From assembly GCA_023245695.1 (NCBI GenBank), contig JAHFJT010000071.1:1-5639 (forward strand): a DNA stretch of 5,639 nt, in the 5' to 3' direction. The notes under the pieces were generated by a model that made no database searches, had not been told where the DNA came from, and saw only the letters and a list, made by a program, of their open reading frames with translations. Both the position numbers and the translations under genes were made by a program. The stretch comes from Candidatus Peregrinibacteria bacterium. Lineage in GTDB: Bacteria; Patescibacteriota; Gracilibacteria; UBA1369; UBA12463. How positions within the stretch are numbered: the stretch's first letter is position 1; each line of letters starts with the position of its first letter. Positions 1 through 4,847 of the stretch are shown here, in pieces.

Positions 1-337
1 CAATAGTGGCAAGCGTGCATCGATTTATGTTGCTACGGACCAGCGTCCACGCGCGATTGGCAAACAGGGTCAGAATGTTCGACTTGCTTCGATCTTGACC
101 GGATGGGAGTTGGATATCAAAGATCTCAGCGAACTTTCTGAAAAAGATATTCCAAAGAAGAGCGTGGAGACGATTGCTGAACTCGGTATCGACGATGGCA
201 TCGTTGCGAAGTTAATGGCTGCTGGATTGACCCAGGTTGGTCAGCTCAAGGGTCTTGGCGAACGCGACATCGTCGGACTTGAGGGTATCACCGAGGATGA
301 GGCGAAGGTCTTGGTCACGGCGGTAAAGGGGGCGTAA
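1..337 (+). CDS. nusA: Transcription elongation factor NusA, C-terminal part (5' end outside the window)
   Basis: NusA binds RNA polymerase and nascent RNA and modulates pausing, termination and antitermination in the cytoplasm. The open frame enters from the left edge; its first complete codon is at position 2, giving 111 visible residues ending at TAA 335-337. Residues 17-39 carry the end of the second KH RNA-binding domain, with the GxxG loop IGKQGQN (G20, G23) followed by VRLAS and LTGWELDI, which is a NusA signature. Residues about 61-111 form a helix-hairpin-helix unit (GIDDGIVAKL, then LEGITEDEA) resembling one acidic repeat of the E. coli NusA tail. Only one such repeat is present, where E. 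coli has two. A start at TTG 95 would be a false internal start because the KH domain reads through it. The gene converges on the next gene and shares its terminator. Confidence 0.93.
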   Translation, partial: NSGKRASIYVATDQRPRAIGKQGQNVRLASILTGWELDIKDLSELSEKDIPKKSVETIAELGIDDGIVAKLMAAGLTQVGQLKGLGERDIVGLEGITEDEAKVLVTAVKGA

Positions 338-356
338 GGCGCTGTACGATATTTAC

Positions 357-392
357 AAAAAAGAGAGAGACCTCGTTATGGGGTCTCTTTTT
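357..392. terminator. Bidirectional intrinsic terminator between nusA and the convergent minus-strand gene
   Basis: The stem pairs 366-372 (AGAGACC) with 382-388 (GGTCTCT), seven perfect base pairs. It can extend inward by one T-G wobble and one C-G pair, and outward through 363-365 with 389-391. On the plus strand the hairpin runs into TTTTT at 388-392, which would end nusA transcripts 50 nt after the stop codon. On the minus strand it is followed by six T residues (complement of 357-362), which would end the opposing gene. The opposing gene's last codons and stop codon lie inside the hairpin. Confidence 0.85.
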
Positions 393-1410
393 GTTGGATC
401 CATCTCATGATGGCACTTATCAAATCTTTTCCATCCCTATCGGGCAAGAATACTTGTGAATTTCCAAAACTGATATCGCCATTCTTCAGTACAACTGTAG
501 CGGGTTCGTAGAACATCTGCATGTCGCCCTGCATGACCTGTATTTTACTCTTTGAACCTCGATCGAAGACGTACAGCTTACCCTCTGATCTCGTGAGCAT
601 CAGGCCACCGCGGGATATTGCTGGATTGGCGATAGGAAGTTGGGCCGAAATTCTCATAGGAAAATCCATCTTCTTTCCAAATATATCTGCAATCACGATG
701 TCTCTTCCAGCTATCATCGGCTCGTTATTCTTGAGTATAGCGTTATTTTTTAGATACATATGGCCGTAACGCGTTTCGACAACCTGCACGAGAGAGGTGT
801 CTACATCCTGTGGCTCTACGACGAGGAATAACGTTTCGAGCAGCTTGATGGTCACTGCATTTTCCGCACTGAGAAATGATGGAGTATTCGGGTCTTGCAC
901 AGGATTGAGAACATTGACCCCATGAGGACAGAGCATTCGGATGAACTTCAACATTTCGGAGGCAAAATGTTCTTCTTCTTTTTCATCACCTGTTTTTCTG
1001 TAGAGCTCCCACTGCTCTTTAATAAGCGTCAGGAGATACTTTGTCGCTTCTTCGTTATGAGAATTTTCGATATAGCGCTTCAAGAGTGATGCAAGCGAGG
1101 TCGTAATTTTCGAGTCCCTTACTATATTCAAAAGGCCAATGATTGAGCGGAACCCTTGAGGTGTGAGGGGTTCAATCGCATCCGCGAGCATGCGAAGTTC
1201 ATGAAATTCAGCAGGCATGGTTCCAATTTGAGGCTCGACCCATTGGCGAAGGGACTTTTGCACTTGTGCCCGTACCTCAGCCGACTGCATGCGGAGCGCC
1301 TGATCTACTTCTGGCGAGATCATGCTTTCTTTTGGTTCACGAGAAGCTTCAGGTGAAGCATCCTTTGTGAGCTTCAAAAGGGGTGCCTGTATTTTGCGAA
1401 GAGCGTTCAT
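376..1410 (-). CDS. Unrecognised 344-residue protein with helical N-terminal region and degenerate FHA-like C-terminal domain
   Basis: I do not recognise the full-length family. ATG is at 1410-1408 and TAA at 378-376. There is no signal peptide or membrane segment, so the protein is probably cytoplasmic. Residues 1-35 are polar and likely disordered. Residues about 35-200 look almost entirely helical, possibly as helical-hairpin repeats. Residues about 231-322 resemble a forkhead-associated (FHA) beta-sandwich: IAGRDIVIAD (233-242), AISRGGL (264-270), VFDRGSKSKIQV (281-292) and VVLKNGDISFGN (306-317) match the order GR, SR-x-H, D-x-GS-x-NG and L-x-GD-x-I-x-xG. The usual His (here G269) and the Asn-Gly pair (here S-K) are missing, so phosphothreonine binding is doubtful. 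The gene is divergent from the pilB-like gene across 193 bp, so a link to pilus function or control is possible but unproven. The last codons form part of the shared terminator. The gene is confident; the FHA assignment is tentative. Confidence 0.85.
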   Translation of the reverse strand: MNALRKIQAPLLKLTKDASPEASREPKESMISPEVDQALRMQSAEVRAQVQKSLRQWVEPQIGTMPAEFHELRMLADAIEPLTPQGFRSIIGLLNIVRDSKITTSLASLLKRYIENSHNEEATKYLLTLIKEQWELYRKTGDEKEEEHFASEMLKFIRMLCPHGVNVLNPVQDPNTPSFLSAENAVTIKLLETLFLVVEPQDVDTSLVQVVETRYGHMYLKNNAILKNNEPMIAGRDIVIADIFGKKMDFPMRISAQLPIANPAISRGGLMLTRSEGKLYVFDRGSKSKIQVMQGDMQMFYEPATVVLKNGDISFGNSQVFLPDRDGKDLISAIMRWIQQKETP

Positions 1411-1432
1411 AGGGGAAATTGGGGTAGGGCTT

Positions 1433-1462
1433 AATTTACGTTATTTCTATCTTTTCTGTCAA
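1433..1462 (-). promoter_or_regulatory. Predicted sigma-70-type promoter for the FHA-like gene
   Basis: On the minus strand a perfect TTGACA (1462 to 1457) is followed after 18 bp by TAAATT (1438 to 1433), a 4/6 match to TATAAT. Transcription would begin near 1426, giving a leader of about 16 nt before the ATG at 1410. The leader is rich in runs of C and has no purine-rich ribosome binding site. The -35 box is strong; the -10 assignment is less certain. Confidence 0.55.
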
Positions 1463-1527
1463 TTTTGAAGCTGAAGATTGGCTTTTCTGGGGGTGGGGCG
1501 GGAACCATACTCTCTCACGCTCATATG

Positions 1528-1556
1528 TGGACTTCAAAGCTGGTTTGTGGTATAAT
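1528..1556 (+). promoter_or_regulatory. Extended -10 promoter for the pilB-type gene
   Basis: A perfect TATAAT at 1551-1556 is preceded by TGG (1548-1550), which makes an extended -10 element. TGGACT at 1528-1533 lies 17 bp upstream and matches TTGACA at 4 of 6 positions. The predicted start is near A1563, leaving a leader of about 41 nt. No other plus-strand promoter in the window matches consensus as well. Confidence 0.75.
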
Positions 1557-1603
1557 GATTTGAAGCGTGAAATTTCTTAGGACACGCGTAAAACCTCGAC
1601 GTT

Positions 1604-3355
1604 ATGGCAGACCAATCGATACAAGCAGCAGTCCAGGATCTTCACCAAGAGTCCGCGACACAACAGGCGGGCGCGGGAACGCGTACTCAAATGGGAACAA
1701 ATTCGGGAACAGCACCCTCACTAAGTTCGGGTGTAGCGCTCGATTGGATTAATCGAGATATTCATGAAAAAGATGTGATGAAGCGTGCTGCAGAGCAGGC
1801 CATGCTCTATGTGAATTTGTCGAAGACGCCGATCAATCCAGACATGTTGCGATTTGCAACAAAGGATGAGGCGGCTAAGGCCGGCGTAATGCCATTTTTC
1901 CGGATTGGACAGCATGTCCGTGTGGGTGTCGTGGACGCGAGTGTGCCTGAGGCTCAGGCGCTTCTGAATCGATGGAAGGGCGAGGGATTTGAGATTGAGT
2001 TGAATCTCTGTACGGCTGAGTCGATCACTGATGCCGTGAAAATTTACGATGCGCAGCAGATGGTCATGCAGAAAGATATCGTGACGAATATCGAAGAGTC
2101 GCGCGTGAGTGCGTTTGAAAAAGAGATTCAGGTGCTGGCGGATTTGAAGAGTCGAGTAGAGACAGTGACTTCGGAAGAGGCACTGAATTTACTTGAAGTT
2201 GGAGCCATTAAAACGGGTGCGAGTGATATGCATTTTGAGCCGGAAGAGAAGGTGGCTCGAGTGCGATTCCGCATCGATGGTGAGCTGTATAAAATTTTCG
2301 AGATCGATAAAAAGATTTTTGCGAATGTGATTAATCAGCTCAAGTATAAGTGCAAGATGAAAATGAATGTCACGAATGTGCCGCAGGATGGACGATATAG
2401 TTTCATGATTAATGAGCGAAAAGTTGATGTTCGTGTGTCGTCGATTCCGACGCAGTATGGCGAGTCGTTTGTGTGCCGATTGCTCGATAGTGGAAAGTCA
2501 TTTTTGAGTTTTGAGGAGCTCGGTTTTCAGGGCGCATACTTGGCGAAGATGGAAAAGCTGCCGACGTTATCACACGGCATGATTCTCGTAACAGGCCCTA
2601 CAGGATCAGGTAAAACGACCACGCTGTACTCACTGCTGAGTCGGTTCAATACACCCGAGGCGAAGGTAATTACCCTTGAGGATCCGATCGAGTATCACAT
2701 CGAGGGAATTTCTCAGAGTCAGATCGATGAGTCGCATGGATATAACTTTGCGGATGGTCTGCGAACGATTTTGCGACAGGATCCGGATACGGTGATGATC
2801 GGTGAAATTCGAGATCTCGAGACCGCGCAGGTGGCTGCACAGGCTGCTCTGACGGGTCACGTGATGCTCTCGACGTTGCATACGAATGGTGCGATTGAGT
2901 CAGTTTCACGAATCGTGAATATTGGCTTGCCTGAGTTCATTGTGGCACCCTCACTCCATACAATTATTGCGCAGCGTTTGGTGAGAAAGTTGTGCGTGTG
3001 TGCTGAGAAGCGCGCGACTTCCGAGGAGGAGCGCGCGAAATTTACGGCTCAACTGGAGACTATTCGAGGCGTGGTTCCGGATGTTTCTGTGGCGGTACCT
3101 GCTGAGATGCTTGTCGCCAAAGGGTGTGCGGTGTGTAGCAATACTGGCTACCGTGGGCGACTTGTTATTGTGGAGATGATCACGCTCGATACGGATTTGC
3201 AAGAAATGATTTTGGCCAAGGCTTCAACGGCAAAACTGTACGAGGCTGCTCGTAAAAAGGGTATGATCACGATGCAGGAAGATGGCGTCTTGAAGGTCTT
3301 GCAAGGCTTGACGACGATGGATGAGGTCTTCCAGGCGACGAATCTCGCGGTGTAA
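1604..3355 (+). CDS. pilB: Type IV pilus assembly / type II secretion ATPase (PilB/GspE family)
   Basis: Cytoplasmic hexameric ATPase that powers assembly of type IV pilus or pseudopilus fibres. The 583 residues are a normal length for PilB/GspE. Residues 1-45 are a polar Q/T/S/G-rich tail. Residues about 46-150 resemble the GspE N-terminal domain (VMPFFRIGQHVRVGVVD, ITDAVKIYD). The second N domain covers about 165-290, with the Asp box SDMHFEP at 207-213 and VRFRIDG at 220-226. The ATPase core has Walker A GPTGSGKTT (331-339), LEDPIEY (358-364), Walker B VMIGEIRD (397-404) and the His box GHVMLSTLHTN (418-428). A Cys cluster at C464, C466, C508 and C511, followed by TGYRGR, corresponds to the PilB/GspE zinc site and argues against PilT. 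ATG 1604 is the first start after the in-frame stop at 1589; no clear ribosome binding site precedes it. The stop is TAA. PilB is favoured over GspE because dprA is adjacent and no secretion genes are seen, but the sequence alone does not decide. Confidence 0.9.
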   Translation: MADQSIQAAVQDLHQESATQQAGAGTRTQMGTNSGTAPSLSSGVALDWINRDIHEKDVMKRAAEQAMLYVNLSKTPINPDMLRFATKDEAAKAGVMPFFRIGQHVRVGVVDASVPEAQALLNRWKGEGFEIELNLCTAESITDAVKIYDAQQMVMQKDIVTNIEESRVSAFEKEIQVLADLKSRVETVTSEEALNLLEVGAIKTGASDMHFEPEEKVARVRFRIDGELYKIFEIDKKIFANVINQLKYKCKMKMNVTNVPQDGRYSFMINERKVDVRVSSIPTQYGESFVCRLLDSGKSFLSFEELGFQGAYLAKMEKLPTLSHGMILVTGPTGSGKTTTLYSLLSRFNTPEAKVITLEDPIEYHIEGISQSQIDESHGYNFADGLRTILRQDPDTVMIGEIRDLETAQVAAQAALTGHVMLSTLHTNGAIESVSRIVNIGLPEFIVAPSLHTIIAQRLVRKLCVCAEKRATSEEERAKFTAQLETIRGVVPDVSVAVPAEMLVAKGCAVCSNTGYRGRLVIVEMITLDTDLQEMILAKASTAKLYEAARKKGMITMQEDGVLKVLQGLTTMDEVFQATNLAV

Positions 3356-3398
3356 GGTGGTGGGTTTGGGTGTGGTTATGTGTGTATGCGCGGTTTTT

Positions 3399-3419
3399 TG
3401 TATTGCGATTTGCAATACA
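3399..3419. repeat. Palindrome copy 1: 8-bp perfect arms around GATTT
   Basis: The arms TGTATTGC (3399-3406) and GCAATACA (3412-3419) are exact reverse complements separated by GATTT. Together they make a 21-bp element 44 bp after the pilB-type stop codon. A run of six T (3394-3399) leads into it. It has no T run on its 3' side on either strand, so it is not an ordinary terminator. It has the same length and the same centre as the copy at 3562-3582, with compensatory changes in the arms. Confidence 0.85.
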
Positions 3420-3462
3420 TCCTCCACGGGGAGTGCCATGCTGAAAAAAGCCCAAAAACGAT

Positions 3463-3483
3463 TGTATATCGATATGCACTACA
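3463..3483. repeat. Palindrome copy 2 (degenerate)
   Basis: TGTATATC (3463-3470) is followed by GATAT and then GCACTACA (3476-3483). The left arm equals that of the copy at 3562. The right arm differs from that of copy 1 by one base, so the element looks like a mixture of the two types. Its left 16 bp, TGTATATC then GATATGCA, also form a near-perfect compact palindrome with one mismatch pair. Confidence 0.65.
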
Positions 3484-3485
3484 AA

Positions 3486-3518
3486 TGTATATCGGATATG
3501 GTAGCAATTCGATATACA
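3486..3518. repeat. Inverted repeat with 17-bp centre (half-sites 3 and 4 of the cluster)
   Basis: TGTATATC at 3486-3493 and its reverse complement GATATACA at 3511-3518 are separated by 17 bp. The left part also repeats copy 2 directly: TGTATATC-GATATG at 3463-3476 recurs as TGTATATC-GGATATG at 3486-3500, 23 bp downstream. The right half-site pairs over 10 bp with the start of copy 2 (TTGTATATCG 3462-3471 with CGATATACAA 3510-3519). On the minus strand that longer stem would be followed by T runs (complements of 3454-3458 and 3444-3449), so it could act as a weak dprA terminator. Confidence 0.6.
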
Positions 3519-3556
3519 ACGCTCTGGAGCACTTTTTAGAATCCCAAGACCCGGTG

Positions 3557-3587
3557 CGCAATGTATATCGATTTGATATACACTGCG
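3557..3587. repeat. Palindrome copy 4: extended inverted repeat next to the dprA stop codon
   Basis: The arms TGTATATC (3562-3569) and GATATACA (3575-3582) are exact reverse complements around GATTT. The symmetry continues outward after one A/C mismatch with CGCA (3557-3560) and TGCG (3584-3587), giving 12 paired positions in total. It begins one base beyond the dprA stop codon on the minus strand. No T run follows it directly, so it is not a typical intrinsic terminator. Confidence 0.85.
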
Positions 3588-3588
3588 A

Positions 3589-4707
3589 CTATGAGCCATA
3601 TTCGGTTGTCAGCATATATCCGCCGCCGATCATACTCACTATTCCATCGATCTCGAGGAGCGTGAGTTTTTCGAGCAGTTCGGGGATGTTGCGAAGATGA
3701 GTGGCGTCGATAATTTCGGTGAACGTGGTGATACTTTTGTAATTGAGGACATTGACGATGGACTGCATGATGGGATCGCGGAGGGTGTGGGATGGGGATG
3801 GGCGGCTGCGCTTACTGCGTTCGCGCATAGGCTCGCGCATACCCAGCGTTTCCAGGAGCACTTTATACGAAGTTAGAGGTGTGGCGATATGCTGCTCAAT
3901 GAGGTCGAGGTTGCCTTGGCAGGCGCGGCGATCGATGTCGGCACAGAGGGCAAATACTTCGCGATCTTCTTCGCGTGCGAGTTTCGCAGTGATGTTTGCG
4001 CCGGAAGATTGCGGGGCTTCGGTAACGACGGTGATCGGAGAAAGCCCGGCGATGATACGATTGCGTTCAGGATAGCGAAATTTTTCTGGTGGTGTACTTG
4101 GTGGATATTCGCTCATGATACAGCCATTTTTCAGTATCTGATTCACGAGATCATGCTGTTGTTCTGGTAGATAGTCGTGCCCATGCCCAATCACCGCCCA
4201 GGTCGGAAGTCCTTCGAGGAGCGCAGTTTCGTGCGCGAGTGTGTCCACTCCTTTTGCAAGACCACTCACAATCACAACCGGATAGAGACTCAGCTCCTGC
4301 ACGATTTTTTGGGTTTGCAAGGTTCCATACGGCGACGGACGACGGGTGCCGACTATGCTGAGATTGGTGAAGACAGAGGGCCAATTCGCGCTGCGATGCG
4401 GGCCGTGTTCGCCTTGAATATAGAGCGAAAATGGCGCTTTCTTGAGCTGCTTCAAGAGCATAGGGTAGACAGAGTCGTCATACGTCATGAGCGTCATCTC
4501 GGGATACTGCGTCTGAAATTTCTTCCACTCGGCGTGAGGATCGAGCTGCGACGGAGGCATCGCGTGCCAGGCTTTTTCAAATCCACCGTACCGTTCGTAC
4601 AGTTTTTTGAGCGTGGCGTAGCTCGCGTGCGTCACGAGATTCCAGGCGTGGAGGTAGATGGCTTCGTGAGATTCGGGGAGTTCGTTGGTGTAAGATTTTT
4701 TCGTCAT
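3589..4707 (-). CDS. dprA: DNA processing protein DprA/Smf
   Basis: DprA binds incoming single-stranded DNA in the cytoplasm, protects it and loads RecA during natural transformation. The 372 residues match the usual length. Residues about 15-100 form the helical N-terminal region. The Rossmann-like core has IVGTRRPSPYG (118-128), SGLAKGVDTLAH (148-159), SEYPP (199-203), the DprA signature YPERNRIIAGLS (212-223) and SSGANITAKLA (234-244). Residues about 311-367 form the C-terminal winged helix. Small departures from the family are LCAD (254-257), where Val-Pro-Gly is usual, and QGNLDLIEQHIATP in place of the usual GxNxLIxxGA. The start is ATG 4707-4705 and the stop is TAG 3591-3589. A -10-like box sits exactly six bases before the ATG, so the message may be leaderless. 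The gene converges on the pilB-type gene and is divergent from the purM-like gene. Confidence 0.93.
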   Translation of the reverse strand: MTKKSYTNELPESHEAIYLHAWNLVTHASYATLKKLYERYGGFEKAWHAMPPSQLDPHAEWKKFQTQYPEMTLMTYDDSVYPMLLKQLKKAPFSLYIQGEHGPHRSANWPSVFTNLSIVGTRRPSPYGTLQTQKIVQELSLYPVVIVSGLAKGVDTLAHETALLEGLPTWAVIGHGHDYLPEQQHDLVNQILKNGCIMSEYPPSTPPEKFRYPERNRIIAGLSPITVVTEAPQSSGANITAKLAREEDREVFALCADIDRRACQGNLDLIEQHIATPLTSYKVLLETLGMREPMRERSKRSRPSPSHTLRDPIMQSIVNVLNYKSITTFTEIIDATHLRNIPELLEKLTLLEIDGIVSMIGGGYMLTTEYGS

Positions 4708-4713
4708 GCACCC

Positions 4714-4719
4714 AGTATA
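4714..4719 (-). promoter_or_regulatory. dprA: -10 box of dprA, placed for a leaderless mRNA
   Basis: The minus strand reads TATACT (4719 to 4714), a 5/6 match to TATAAT, then GGGTGC, then the ATG of dprA. With standard spacing, transcription would begin at the A of the start codon. No convincing -35 hexamer lies 16-18 bp upstream, so strength and factor dependence are unclear. Confidence 0.5.
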
Positions 4720-4740
4720 GAGATCCGATCTAACAAACCG

Positions 4741-4759
4741 TTGAATAAAACTTGAATAA
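4741..4759 (+). repeat. 8-bp direct repeat, 11-bp period
   Basis: TTGAATAA occurs at 4741-4748 and again at 4752-4759, one helical turn apart, in the divergent dprA-purM region about 35-50 bp upstream of the dprA start. It may be a protein-binding site, but short AT-rich repeats also arise by chance. Confidence 0.35.
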
Positions 4760-4787
4760 TTTGTGAACTACTTCTGACACGTTTTCT

Positions 4788-4818
4788 CGCAATTTTTAGG
4801 TGTTCAAAACGCAATTTT
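4788..4818 (+). repeat. 9-bp direct repeat, 22-bp period, upstream of the purM-like gene
   Basis: CGCAATTTT occurs at 4788-4796 and 4810-4818, two helical turns apart. The copies flank the expected -35 position of the purM-like promoter and end just before its extended -10 element. This geometry would suit a regulator binding one face of the helix; there is no direct evidence for one. Confidence 0.4.
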
Positions 4819-4819
4819 C

Positions 4820-4828
4820 TGGTACTAT
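4820..4828 (+). promoter_or_regulatory. Extended -10 promoter of the purM-like gene
   Basis: TGG (4820-4822) followed by TACTAT (4823-4828) forms an extended -10 element with a 4/6 hexamer. An overlapping alternative is TATATG (4826-4831). No good -35 box lies upstream. The predicted start is near 4835, so the leader would be only about 10-13 nt. It ends in CACTCCT before the ATG and contains no Shine-Dalgarno sequence. Confidence 0.45.
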
Positions 4829-4847
4829 ATGGGCCACAAACACTCCT

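Noticed and set aside
1412..1502. G-rich runs at 1412-1429 and 1489-1502 as possible G-quadruplexes.
   Set aside because: Each patch has only three closely spaced G runs, and the two patches are 60 bp apart. Neither meets the usual four-run pattern.
1604..3355. UGA-as-glycine recoding, as in Gracilibacteria/SR1.
   Set aside because: No gene in the window needs an in-frame TGA to stay open, and glycines at conserved sites use GGN codons.
3521..3538. GCTCTGGAGC followed by TTTTT as a terminator for the pilB-type gene.
   Set aside because: The symmetric part leaves a stem of only three or four base pairs with a tiny loop, too weak for a convincing intrinsic terminator.
3553..3582. Resemblance to a XerCD dif site: GGTGCGCA followed by ATGTATAT, similar to the left arm and centre of E. 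coli dif, between convergent genes.
   Set aside because: Two bases of the XerC arm are missing, and the highly conserved XerD arm (TTATGTTAAAT-like) is absent. The same TGTATATC motif recurs upstream without the GGTGCGCA part, so the palindrome family explains it better.
3267..3599. Minus-strand open frames of 61-110 codons over the pilB end and the repeats.
   Set aside because: They are antisense to a well-supported ATPase gene, have His/Arg/Ser-rich shadow composition, and show no recognisable domain.
3380..3700. Open frame of 106 codons on the plus strand across the pilB-dprA intergenic region.
   Set aside because: It starts at GTG without a ribosome binding site, overlaps the dprA 3' end in antisense, and its Tyr-rich content comes from the TGTATATC repeats. 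No family features are visible.
4177..4755. Plus-strand open frame of 192 codons antisense to dprA.
   Set aside because: DprA motifs are unmistakable on the other strand. The Arg/His/Val-rich translation is typical of an antisense shadow.
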